A DNA stretch of 64,000 nucleotides, taken from Haloactinopolyspora alba. GTDB lineage: Bacteria; Actinomycetota; Actinomycetes; Jiangellales; Jiangellaceae. Shown here one piece after another: positions 8,672-21,383 of this stretch (the first letter of the stretch is position 1; each line of letters begins with the position of its first letter). The DNA lies in NCBI RefSeq assembly GCF_003014555.1, contig NZ_PYGE01000003.1:124001-188000 (forward strand), written 5' to 3'. The translations under genes were made by a program, and so were the position numbers. Under the pieces are notes generated by a model. It saw only the letters and a list, made by a program, of their open reading frames with translations. It was not told where the DNA came from and made no database searches.

Positions 8672-8744
8672 TAGCCCCGACGGGATTCGAACCCGCGCTA
8701 CCGCCTTGAGAGGGCGGCGTGCTAGGCCGCTACACAACGGGGCC
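8672..8744 (-). tRNA. trnE: tRNA-Glu (anticodon CTC)
   Basis: Cloverleaf visible on the minus strand: acceptor GGCCCCG pairing with CGGGGCT, D-arm TAGCGGCCTAGCA, anticodon stem GCCGCC/GGCGGT with loop CTCTCAA (anticodon CTC), T-arm GCGGG-TTCGAAT-CCCGT, discriminator A. No CCA is encoded. It is followed by a strong terminator and preceded by tRNA-Gln, the pair that normally follows gltX in actinobacteria. Confidence 0.95.
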
Positions 8745-8831
8745 GCTGCGACCGTGGTCGCGAGGTGAAACACTACCCGAGGCCGCCGCCGACTCAAAAC
8801 CGAGTGAGCCGGACGTCGATCACATCAGGCG

Positions 8832-8903
8832 CTGGGGTACCAGGACTCGAACCTAGACTAACTGAACCAGAATCAGCCGTGCTGCCGATTACACCATACC
8901 CCA
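8832..8903 (-). tRNA. trnQ: tRNA-Gln (anticodon CTG)
   Basis: Minus-strand cloverleaf with acceptor TGGGGTA/TACCCCA, anticodon loop TTCTGGT (anticodon CTG), T-loop TTCGAGT and discriminator G. It is 87 nt upstream of tRNA-Glu and probably shares its transcript. Confidence 0.95.
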
Positions 8904-9014
8904 CCGATACGGGCGGGCTCGCCGCTCGATCGCCCGGTAAGAGTACCGGGCGAGGCCCCCGCACTCCAAACCGGCAGCCCCGCCGGCGATCCGCCCGTGC
9001 CGCCGCCGCGCCCG

Positions 9015-9071
9015 CCGCTGATCATCGGCACTTACCGGCCACACAGGCGGCAAAGTGCCGATGATCAGCGG
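9015..9071. repeat. REP-like palindrome, copy 1
   Basis: A perfect 19-bp inverted repeat (CCGCTGATCATCGGCACTT with its complement) encloses a 19-nt loop that can itself partly pair. It lies 13 nt downstream of the stop of the GH172-type gene. A near-identical element is present at 12428-12476. There is no T-run, so it may act as a transcript-end stabiliser or be a dispersed palindromic repeat. Confidence 0.8.
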
Positions 9072-9084
9072 GACGGTCAGCGCG

Positions 9085-13535
<4,451 letters not shown>

Positions 13536-13569
13536 CTCGATCGGTTTCCTCTCCGTTGACGGACGACGA

Positions 13570-14631
13570 TCACTTCCGCGACCGGAACGTCTGCACGCCG
13601 GCGGCCGCGATGATGATCCCGCCCTTGATCAGCATCTGCACGTTGGTGTCGATGTTGTTGAGGGCGAGGATGTTGTTGAGGATGCCGAGGAGCAGCGCGC
13701 CGGCCAGCGTCCCCGACACGGTGCCGACCCCGCCCATCAGGCTGGTGCCCCCGATCACGACGGCGGCGATGGCGTCCAGCTCGTAGGTCATTCCGTCGTT
13801 CGGGCTGCCCTGGTTGAGCTGTCCGGCGTGGATGATTCCGGCCAGCGCCGCCAGCAGCCCCGAGATCGCGAAGACGGCGATCTTGACCCGCAGCACCGGA
13901 ATGCCCGACAACCGGGCCGCGCGCTCGTTGCCGCCGATGGCGTAGATGTGCCGGGCGAACACCGTCTTGCGGACGACGACGATCGCGATCGCCCCGACGG
14001 CGGCGAAGATCAGCGCCGGGATCGGCACCGTCCCGTTGAACGTCCGCGAGTTCAGCAGCGCGAACGTCTCCGGGGCCAGGCCGGGGCCCTCGCCGTAGGC
14101 CAGCGGGATGCCCTGCCCGCCCGACCAGATCCGGGCCAGTCCCCGCGCGATCTGCATCCCGGCCAGCGTGACGATGAACGCCTGGATGCCCAGCCGGGCC
14201 GACAGATAGCCCTGCGCGGCGCCGAACGTGAGCCCGATGGCCAGGATGGTCAGCACCGTGAGCGCCATGCCCATGTCGTTGACCATCATCAGGCTCGCGG
14301 TGCCGGTGGCCGCCAGCCCCAGGACGGCGCCCACGGACAGGTCGATGCCCGCGACCAGGATCACGAACGTCACGCCGACCGCCAGGATGCCGATCTCGGA
14401 CACCGCCCGCACGATGTTCAGCAGGTTGTCCGAGTCCAGGAAGACGATCCCGCCGTCACGGCGCGGCGAGAAGATCACGGCGGCGAGGAACACCAGAACC
14501 AGCGCGACGTAGCTCTGGAACGTGAAGAAGCGCTCCGGAATGATCAGGCGCCGGCGCCGCGAGCCCTCCGTCCCTTCCGGCTCCGCGGCCTCGGAAGCCT
14601 TCTCGCTGGTCGTGGTCCCTTCGGCGTTCAT
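13570..14631 (-). CDS. Ribose-type sugar ABC transporter permease
   Basis: Integral membrane subunit (353 aa, about 8-10 helices) of the RbsC family, containing FVILVAGIDLSVGAVLGL (about 95-112), a GIQAFIVTLAGMQIARGLARI segment and the family hallmark DAIAAVVIGGTSLMGGVGTVSGTLAGALLLG near 285-315. The ATG at 14631 overlaps the ATPase stop as ATGA and has GGAGGCGGG immediately upstream; the longer open frame reaching 15318 is the shadow of the ATPase gene. Works with the flanking ATPase and binding protein. Confidence 0.92.
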   Translation of the reverse strand: MNAEGTTTSEKASEAAEPEGTEGSRRRRLIIPERFFTFQSYVALVLVFLAAVIFSPRRDGGIVFLDSDNLLNIVRAVSEIGILAVGVTFVILVAGIDLSVGAVLGLAATGTASLMMVNDMGMALTVLTILAIGLTFGAAQGYLSARLGIQAFIVTLAGMQIARGLARIWSGGQGIPLAYGEGPGLAPETFALLNSRTFNGTVPIPALIFAAVGAIAIVVVRKTVFARHIYAIGGNERAARLSGIPVLRVKIAVFAISGLLAALAGIIHAGQLNQGSPNDGMTYELDAIAAVVIGGTSLMGGVGTVSGTLAGALLLGILNNILALNNIDTNVQMLIKGGIIIAAAGVQTFRSRK

Positions 14632-16205
14632 CCCGCCTCCACTGCACTTGTCGTGTCCTGCTCGAGGCTGGCCGCGGCGAGGAGGTCCTCCTGACTCGTC
14701 TGCGCGGCCTCGAACTCGCTGACGATGCGTCCACCGCGCAGCACCGCGATCCGGTCGCAGACGCCGAGCAGCTCCGGCATCTCCGACGAGGCCACGATCA
14801 CCGCCACCCCGTCGGCGGCCAGCCGCGCGAGCAGCCGGTAGATCTCGGACTTGGCGCCGATGTCGACGCCTCGGGTCGGCTCGTCGAGCAACAGCAGCCG
14901 GGGCTGCCGCAGCAGGTGCCGCGCGAAGACGACCTTCTGCTGGTTGCCGCCGGACAGCGTGCCGACGGCGACGTCCGGCGTGGCGGTCTTGATCTGCAGG
15001 TCGCGCACCGACGACGTCACCGCCTCGCGCTCGTTCCCGCGGCTGCGCCAGCCCAGCCGCGACAGCGCCGGCAACGCGCTCAGCACGATGTTCGCGCCGA
15101 CGGACTCCTTCATCACCAGGCCGCTGGCCCGCCGGTCCTCGGGGACGTAACCGATGCCGGCGGCGATGGCGGCGCGCGGGTCGCTCAGCCGCACCGGTTC
15201 GCCGTCCAGCTCGACCGTTCCGGTCATCCGCTGCCCGGCGACCCCGAACAACGCGTCCAGCAGCTCGGTCCGCCCGGCGCCGAGCAGCCCGGCCAGGCCC
15301 AGGACCTCCCCGGCGCACACCGTCAGCTCGACGCCCTGCGGCTCCGAGCGCCCGCCCTCGGTACTCGGCGTGACGGTGAGGTCGTGCACCCGTAACCGCG
15401 TCGTGGACCCCGGCGGCTCCCGGTCGGGGAACAACTGCTCGATCGGCTGGCCGACCATGAGCCGGATGACCTCACCCGGTGGTGTCCGCGCCACCTCGAA
15501 CGACCCGACGTCGCAGCCGTCGCGCATCACCGTGGCCCGGTCGGCGATGACGGCGATCTCGTCCATACGGTGCGAGATGAAGATGACGCCGACGCCGCGC
15601 GCCCGTAGCCGCGGCAGCATGGCGAACAGCCGCTCCACCTCGGTGTCCGACAGCGCCGACGTCGGCTCGTCCATGACCAGGATGCGCGCGTCGAGGCTGA
15701 GCGCCTTGGCGATGGCCACCATCTGCTGCTCGCCGACGCGCAGTGAGCTCAGGCTGCGTGTGGGCGCCAGATCCACGCCGATCTCGCGCAGCAGCGACGT
15801 GGCGTGCTCGCGCATCGCCGCGCGGTCGAGGACGCCCAGACGGGTCCGCGGCTCGCGCCCGAGGAAGAGGTTCTCCATGACGCTCGCCTGCGGGACCAGG
15901 TCGAGCTCCTGGTGGATCATGCCCACGCCCGCGTGCTGGGCGGCAGCCGGCGACGACAGGTCCACCGACACGCCGTCGATCTCGATGATCCCGTTGTCCG
16001 GCCGCACCACGCCGGAGAGCACGTTCATCAGCGTCGACTTGCCGGCGCCGTTCTCACCGAGCAGCGCGTGCACCTCGCCGGCGCCCACGGTAAGGTCCGC
16101 ACCCCGGAGCGCGCGGACACCACCGAAGTGCTTGACGATGCCGCTCATCCGCAGCAGCGGAGGCGCATCGCCGGCGCCGGTTTCAACAGCGTCAGGCGAG
16201 GTCAT
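14628..16205 (-). CDS. Sugar ABC transporter ATPase with two ABC domains (RbsA/MglA type)
   Basis: Double ATPase of about 525 aa. Domain 1 has Walker A GENGAGKST, signature LRVGEQQM and Walker B RILVMDEPTSALS. Domain 2 has a degenerate Walker A (GLLGAGRTELLDALFG), signature LSGGNQQKV and Walker B LLLLDEPTRGVDIG, the usual RbsA pattern. The start at ATG 16205 (MTSPDAVETG) has GGAAGG five nt upstream; extending to 16286 would cross the operator at 16234-16247. First gene of the transport operon, so LacI-type control should govern all three subunits. Confidence 0.92.
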   Translation of the reverse strand: MTSPDAVETGAGDAPPLLRMSGIVKHFGGVRALRGADLTVGAGEVHALLGENGAGKSTLMNVLSGVVRPDNGIIEIDGVSVDLSSPAAAQHAGVGMIHQELDLVPQASVMENLFLGREPRTRLGVLDRAAMREHATSLLREIGVDLAPTRSLSSLRVGEQQMVAIAKALSLDARILVMDEPTSALSDTEVERLFAMLPRLRARGVGVIFISHRMDEIAVIADRATVMRDGCDVGSFEVARTPPGEVIRLMVGQPIEQLFPDREPPGSTTRLRVHDLTVTPSTEGGRSEPQGVELTVCAGEVLGLAGLLGAGRTELLDALFGVAGQRMTGTVELDGEPVRLSDPRAAIAAGIGYVPEDRRASGLVMKESVGANIVLSALPALSRLGWRSRGNEREAVTSSVRDLQIKTATPDVAVGTLSGGNQQKVVFARHLLRQPRLLLLDEPTRGVDIGAKSEIYRLLARLAADGVAVIVASSEMPELLGVCDRIAVLRGGRIVSEFEAAQTSQEDLLAAASLEQDTTSAVEAG

Positions 16206-16233
16206 CGCAGCCTTCCCGGAGGTAGGTGTTCTC

Positions 16234-16247
16234 AGCAATCGATTTCT
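16234..16247. promoter_or_regulatory. LacI-type operator in front of the sugar ABC operon
   Basis: AGCAATCGATTTCT, the exact reverse complement of the site before the GH116 gene, 28 nt upstream of the ATPase start. The conserved flanks are TCAG/CTGA on one side and TCTC/GAGA on the other. Confidence 0.7.
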
Positions 16248-16352
16248 CGACGAGGCTAGGGGTGCCGGTTCTGTGGTGTCAAGCACATGAACGCGGTGAT
16301 ATCGGACCGTTGTCCGGCTCGCCGGCGACCGCCCGTCTCCCCCGCGCCGTGG

Positions 16353-17486
16353 TCAGCCGGGTGCCGGGATCCGGTGCCTCGGCCGCGGGTAGGCGGGCGC
16401 GAACGACGCGGGCCCGGAAACGGCCGCCGACGCCGCCCCCGTCGCCGTGTCCGCCGCCAGCACCGCGTCGGCCACCGCCGCGTCCAGCTCCTCCGGCGCG
16501 CAGGCCATCCGGACGTTGAGCCACCCGGTCGCCCGCGCCATCGCTCCGCCGTCGACGTCCAGCGACGGCTCGTCGCCGGCCGCCACGACGCTCAGTTTGG
16601 TGAACACGGTGTGCCGGCCCGCCGGCTGCACCAACACCTTGGCGTGGCCCACGTCCCAGCCGTTCCGCGCGGCCGTCGCCGACAGGTCCGACAGCACGGC
16701 CGCGCCCCACGACGCAGACGGCACCGCGTCCGCCGCTGCCGGCGTCAGCGTGACGGTGTGGTTCAACCAGGCGAGCCCGGCCTCGGCGGCGGCGTAACGG
16801 TCGTAGTCGATCGCCAGCTCCCGTTCCGGAGGCGCCGGGCCGGCCAGCGCGTCCGCCAACGCGGCGAGACCGTCACCGGACCGGGCCGAGTACGCCACGA
16901 CCCGCGAGTCGGGGCAACGCGCCCGCAGCTCGTGCCGGAGCCCGTCGCCCTGTCCCCGCGGCAGCGCGTCGATCTTGTTCACCGCGACGATGTCGGCGTC
17001 GGCCAGCTGACGGTCGAACAGGTAGGCGACGTCGTCGGCCGGGTCGCCCAGCGGCAGCGCCCGCCCGAGCGCGGCGTAGCGCACCGGATCGAGCACGGCC
17101 ACGACCGGGGCGACGTCCAGCCGGTCGGCGTACGCACGCCGCAGCGGGCGCACGACGGTCGCCGACAGGTCCGTGCAGCTGCCGACCGCCTCGGCCAGCA
17201 CCGTGTCGGCGCCGTGTTCGTCCACCGCCCGGGCGACGACACCGGTCAGGTCCTCGAACCGGCAGCAGAAGCACCCGCCGCTGACCTCACCGACCGACAC
17301 GCCGGCCGCGGCCGCGACCCTGGTGTCGACGAGGTCCCGCCCCTGATCGTTCGTGACCACCGCGACCCGGTGGCCGCGCCGCTCGTACAGCCGAGCCAGC
17401 GCGGCCAGCGTCGTCGTCTTACCCGCACCGAGGAAACCGCTCACGAGCACGAGCCGCGGGCGGGTGCCGGGCGCGCGCGAGGTCAC
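16353..17486 (-). CDS. CobW/COG0523 (G3E family) GTPase
   Basis: Cytoplasmic GTPase of 377 aa. Walker A is GFLGAGKTTT (17-26), the metal-binding C-x-C-C motif is GGCFCC (C72, C74, C75), the G3-like region is LAEAVGSCTDL and the specificity motif is NKID. COG0523 proteins serve as metal chaperones or insertases for cobalt, zinc or nitrile hydratase iron. Its GTG overlaps the stop of the GH116-type gene as GTGA, an unexpected coupling to an exported glycosidase. The C-terminal CobW_C domain is weakly conserved here and the tail is proline/arginine rich. Metal and client unknown. Confidence 0.85.
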   Translation of the reverse strand: MTSRAPGTRPRLVLVSGFLGAGKTTTLAALARLYERRGHRVAVVTNDQGRDLVDTRVAAAAGVSVGEVSGGCFCCRFEDLTGVVARAVDEHGADTVLAEAVGSCTDLSATVVRPLRRAYADRLDVAPVVAVLDPVRYAALGRALPLGDPADDVAYLFDRQLADADIVAVNKIDALPRGQGDGLRHELRARCPDSRVVAYSARSGDGLAALADALAGPAPPERELAIDYDRYAAAEAGLAWLNHTVTLTPAAADAVPSASWGAAVLSDLSATAARNGWDVGHAKVLVQPAGRHTVFTKLSVVAAGDEPSLDVDGGAMARATGWLNVRMACAPEELDAAVADAVLAADTATGAASAAVSGPASFAPAYPRPRHRIPAPG

Positions 17487-20400
17487 AGCACGCTCACCAC
17501 GAGCGTCTCGCCCGCGGTCAGCTCCACCGGCTGCGCCAGGCTCACCACGACGCGATCACCGTCCACCGACACGTCGGCGACGTCCACCCGGTCGCGGCGC
17601 CGGTCGACCACCTTCTCGACGATCACCGGCCGCTCGCCCGGGCGCGGCTCGACCTCGGTCGCGAACGAGCTCACCCGCAGCCGGCCGTAGCGCAGCTCGA
17701 CCTCGCCGACCTGGCGCGTTCCGGTGCGCTGCTGGCGATACGACCCCCAGCCCTCGGCGACGGTGAACGCGGCGGCGAAGTCGTCGGGCGACATCCGCGG
17801 CGCGAAGCCGAGGTGTCCGCGCGGCCCGTGGTACTCGTAGCCGGCCGCCGCCAGGTGTACCGCGTGGCTCATCATCGCCCGGGTGTAGTGGTCGGAGCAC
17901 TCGATCTCGTTGTACGGGTTGCGCTTCTGCGCCGAGTGCCGGTCGTGGATCGCGCGGACCACCGCCAGCGCCTCGTCCACGAGGCCCTCGGCCATCAGGT
18001 GCGCGGCGAGCTGGTACTCCTGGCCGGTCCAGACCTCGTTGAAGTAGGCCACGAAGCCGGCGTTGCCCTCTCCCGGCGCGGTGTCCGACCCGCCGAACGG
18101 CCAGGTGCACATCACCGTCCCGGCCTCGCCCTCGGTGCTGTACACCCGTCCGCCGTCGATACCGGACTCGTCCTTGTACGCCTGCGCGTCCGGCAGGAAA
18201 TTGTTCCGGAAGATGCTGCCCAGCGCCGTCCGCGCGTGCTGCTCGCCGAACACCCGCGGCAGGCCGAGCTGGTGGGCGTACGTCTGGCCGTACATCTGGT
18301 CGATGTGGCAGCCGCGGTTGGAGTTGGTGGCGTCGGGGTGCTCGGGGTCGACGTGCTGCTCGTAGTAGCCGTACTCGGCGTTCCACAGCTTGCCGTCCAG
18401 CTGCGCCGTCCCGTTGTCGGCCAGCCGCCGGCACGTCCGGGCGAAGGCGTCGTCGCCCGCGTCGGCGGCCATCTCGGCCGCCGCCCGCAGCGCGGCGACG
18501 TACAGCCCGCTGATCCACGGGATCTCGCCGTACCACGTGGCGTCCAGGGTGTTGTACTGCTCCTCCTCGAGCATGCCGTCCGGCTCGCCGTCGTGCCCGA
18601 TCAGGAACTGTGTCGCCTTCTTGACCTGCGGCCAGATCCGGCCGAGGAAGGCGCCGTCGGGCGACATCTGGTGTTCGCGGTAGGCCCGCAGGACGTTGCC
18701 GCACTGCCCGTCGTGCGCGACGTGCCGGGCGGCCTCGCCGCGGTAATCGACGGCACCGGTGTCCTCGTGGAAGGCGATGCCGAAGTCCATCCGCTCACGC
18801 GCGTCCCGCTCGAGCTCGGGGAACAACCGGCTCAGCGACTGCGCGTAGGTCCACACGTGCGTGCAGGTGCCGGCGCAGCAGTAGATGCCTTCCCAGCCGT
18901 AGAACCGGCCGTCCTGGAACCGGTAGCAGGTCCCGGTGGCCACGGTCGACGCGGGCACCAGCGTCCGTTCCAGGAACCAGTGCGGCAGCGTCGAGTCGTC
19001 GTACCAGGTGCGCGCGAACAGCGCGGTGGCGTCGGCGAGCTCGTCGCCGCGGCGAGCCAGGTCCGTCAGCACGGCGACGGCGTCGTCGTACACCTCGCTG
19101 TAGTGCCGGCGCAGCGCGGCGGCACCGTCGATGAAGCTGAACACGCTGCCGTCGATCTTCGGGAAATGCCAGCTCAGCGCATACCGCACGGTCCGGGTCT
19201 CCCCCGGAGCCAGCCGGAACGGCACCGTCACGGTGCCGGCCATGCGGTCGCTGCCGCCGTCCACCTCGGCCGGGCCGTCCCCGGAGTCGAACCACGCCTC
19301 CGGCGTCGACCAGTCGGCGATGGACGGACGGGCCCGCGCGCCGGTGTCGAACGCCGCGAGGCCGAACGTGCCCGCGTCCGGCAGCTCCTCCAGCGGCCGC
19401 TCGTTCGCGGGAACGTCGGACAGCCGGATCCGGTCGCAGTTCACGTGCGCCCAGCCGCCGGTGCCCTCGTCGACGAGCTCGATGGTCGCGGTCCGTCCGG
19501 CGTACGCGCTGACGTCGACCGAGCGCGACACCATGATCTCGGAGTTGCGGCCGGTGAGCCGGGCGACGACCTCGCCGTCCACCACCAGGTGCAGGCCGGC
19601 GTCCGGGCGGTTGCCCCCACCCACGTCCGCGACGAGGTAGCGGCGATCGAGGGTGAAGGGCTCGCTGGTCATCCGGCCGGTGTGGTCGTCGGCCGCAGGT
19701 CCGCCGTCGCGCCAGTTGTGCGAGGTGACGAACAGCCGTCCGCTGACGTTCAGGTCGCCCTCGCGCCGGAAGTACGCCGGCGCCTCCTGCTCGGTCACCG
19801 GCCCGGAGCCGAATGCGGTGCCCTCGACCGTCCAGCCGTCGTACCCGGCGGACTCCCAGTCCTCCAGGACGATGTCCGGACGCGGGGCGGCCCGGTCGGT
19901 GCTCACGATCCGGTCGACGTTGACGTGTCCCCAGTCGCCGGTCGCCGCGTCCACGATGCGCAGCACTGCCGTGGCGCCCTCGTGCGCGGAGACGTCCAGC
20001 CAGTGGGTTCGCAGCACCTCGTCGCCCGCCCCGGTCGCGCTCGCGACCACCGCGCCGTCGACGACGACCTGCACGCAGGTCTGCTCCGGACGAGCGCCGC
20101 CGCCGACCCGCACGGTGATGCTGCTGCGCTCGATGGTGAACGGCGCACTGGTCAGCGTGCCCTGGTGGGCGTCCGCCTCGGGGATGTCGGCGGCGTCGCG
20201 GAAGTGGTGCGAGGTGACGAACCGCCGGCCGCTGACGCCGATCGTGCCGCCGCGCAGCATGTAGCCCGGAAGCTGCTCGACCGCCACCGGGCCGGACCCG
20301 AACGCGCTGCCCTCGGCCGTCCACCCGTCGTAGGTCTCGCGCTCCCAGTCCTCGAGCACGATGTCCGGGCGCTCCGGCTCGGGTCCCTCGGCGATCGCGG

Positions 20401-21232
20401 CCGAGTGCCGCACCGCGCCGGCGCCGTCGACGTCGGCCGTGCCTGCGGTCAGCAGGATCGGCTGGGTGCGCCGGCTGTCCAGGCACACCGGGTTCTCGGT
20501 CATGCCGAGGATCTCGCCCTCGACACTCGACGCCGACCGGTTGCGCAGGGTGTACTCCAGGATCGTCACCGGCAGTGACGAGTCCTCGACCCGGGTGGGC
20601 ACGAACGGCGAGTAGGCGTCGAGCCCGACCTCGAGCGGGCAGTCCTCGTCGGCCAGGTCGACGTGTCCGATCGGGTACCGCCCGCGGAACCGGACGTCGC
20701 CGAAGCCGTCCGCGTCGAGGCGGCGGGTGCCCCGCGAACCGTCCGCCGTCCACCGCAGCGCGAACCCGGTGTCGAACGGCGAGACCACGTCCAGCGGATC
20801 GGCGTAGTGGACGCCGCGCCAGTCGGCGCCGCCGTAGCGGAAGCTGTCGGCGTTGAACACGTCCCACAGCCACAGACGGCCGTCCCCGGCCAGGTACACC
20901 TGCCCGGTGCACGCCCCGCCGACCGGCATTCCGATGCGGTTCAACGCGGCGCCGGTGTACTCCATCGGCTCACCACGCATCGCCAGGCCGTCCAGCCAGC
21001 GCCGGGACAGGTTCTTCTCCGCCGGCACCGCGATCGCATCACCGGGCCACAGCCCGGTCGCGGCCGCCGTCGCGGCGGCCGCCGCCGAGGTTCCGAGGGC
21101 GAGGAAGCCCCGCCGCGTCATCCCGCCCGGTTCCCCCGGGCCGGTCGAGCAACAACTGGTTCCGCCGCAGCACGCGTCGTCCAGCACGGGCAGGCCGTTT
21201 CCGTCGGCGTGGGGCAGTCGATCGTGGTTCAC
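17483..21232 (-). CDS. Tat-exported GH116-like (GBA2-type) glycosidase with two inserted modules
   Basis: About 1249 aa. A twin-arginine signal MTRRGFLALGTSAAAAA begins near residue 38. An N-terminal GBA2_N-like domain (RIGMPVGGACTGQVYLAGDGRLWLWDVFN) precedes a C-terminal alpha/alpha-barrel with YNTLDATWYGEIPW (about 890) and ECSDHYTRAMMSH (about 1110), the GH116 signature region. Between about 290 and 615 two tandem related modules are inserted, each opening with DIVLEDWE and containing DGWT-EG-AFGSGPV. The GTG start has GGAGG five nt upstream; an ATG at MTRRGFL is the alternative. Family members cleave beta-glucosides or beta-xylosides. Co-regulated with the sugar transporter via a LacI-type site. 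Confidence 0.82.
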   Translation of the reverse strand: MNHDRLPHADGNGLPVLDDACCGGTSCCSTGPGEPGGMTRRGFLALGTSAAAAATAAATGLWPGDAIAVPAEKNLSRRWLDGLAMRGEPMEYTGAALNRIGMPVGGACTGQVYLAGDGRLWLWDVFNADSFRYGGADWRGVHYADPLDVVSPFDTGFALRWTADGSRGTRRLDADGFGDVRFRGRYPIGHVDLADEDCPLEVGLDAYSPFVPTRVEDSSLPVTILEYTLRNRSASSVEGEILGMTENPVCLDSRRTQPILLTAGTADVDGAGAVRHSAAIAEGPEPERPDIVLEDWERETYDGWTAEGSAFGSGPVAVEQLPGYMLRGGTIGVSGRRFVTSHHFRDAADIPEADAHQGTLTSAPFTIERSSITVRVGGGARPEQTCVQVVVDGAVVASATGAGDEVLRTHWLDVSAHEGATAVLRIVDAATGDWGHVNVDRIVSTDRAAPRPDIVLEDWESAGYDGWTVEGTAFGSGPVTEQEAPAYFRREGDLNVSGRLFVTSHNWRDGGPAADDHTGRMTSEPFTLDRRYLVADVGGGNRPDAGLHLVVDGEVVARLTGRNSEIMVSRSVDVSAYAGRTATIELVDEGTGGWAHVNCDRIRLSDVPANERPLEELPDAGTFGLAAFDTGARARPSIADWSTPEAWFDSGDGPAEVDGGSDRMAGTVTVPFRLAPGETRTVRYALSWHFPKIDGSVFSFIDGAAALRRHYSEVYDDAVAVLTDLARRGDELADATALFARTWYDDSTLPHWFLERTLVPASTVATGTCYRFQDGRFYGWEGIYCCAGTCTHVWTYAQSLSRLFPELERDARERMDFGIAFHEDTGAVDYRGEAARHVAHDGQCGNVLRAYREHQMSPDGAFLGRIWPQVKKATQFLIGHDGEPDGMLEEEQYNTLDATWYGEIPWISGLYVAALRAAAEMAADAGDDAFARTCRRLADNGTAQLDGKLWNAEYGYYEQHVDPEHPDATNSNRGCHIDQMYGQTYAHQLGLPRVFGEQHARTALGSIFRNNFLPDAQAYKDESGIDGGRVYSTEGEAGTVMCTWPFGGSDTAPGEGNAGFVAYFNEVWTGQEYQLAAHLMAEGLVDEALAVVRAIHDRHSAQKRNPYNEIECSDHYTRAMMSHAVHLAAAGYEYHGPRGHLGFAPRMSPDDFAAAFTVAEGWGSYRQQRTGTRQVGEVELRYGRLRVSSFATEVEPRPGERPVIVEKVVDRRRDRVDVADVSVDGDRVVVSLAQPVELTAGETLVVSVL

Positions 21233-21259
21233 CGCGTCCTCCAGGAAAGTGCGGACGTG

Positions 21260-21273
21260 AGAAATCGATTGCT
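21260..21273. promoter_or_regulatory. LacI-type operator in front of the GH116/CobW operon
   Basis: AGAAATCGATTGCT, palindromic over AATCGATT and imperfectly over the 18-nt TGAGAAATCGATTGCTGA. It lies 28 nt upstream of the GTG start, the same distance as in the ABC operon. Confidence 0.7.
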
Positions 21274-21383
21274 GAGCGTAGACGCGCTGCCCTGGAAACG
21301 TCAACGGCTGGTTCCGGATCATGGAGCGCCGACGTCGCCGGCACCTCGCGAGCGCTCCGCGCCCCGGCCGTGCCCCGAGACCG

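Noticed and set aside
8672-8744. tRNA-Glu as an integration (att) site for the island
   Set aside because: I looked for a repeated tRNA 3-prime end near 53 kb and for an integrase gene in the window and saw neither; the island idea rests on gene order only.
17813-20578. 921-codon plus-strand frame opposite the GH116-like gene
   Set aside because: Shadow frame: the minus-strand product has clear domains and signal peptide, this one does not.
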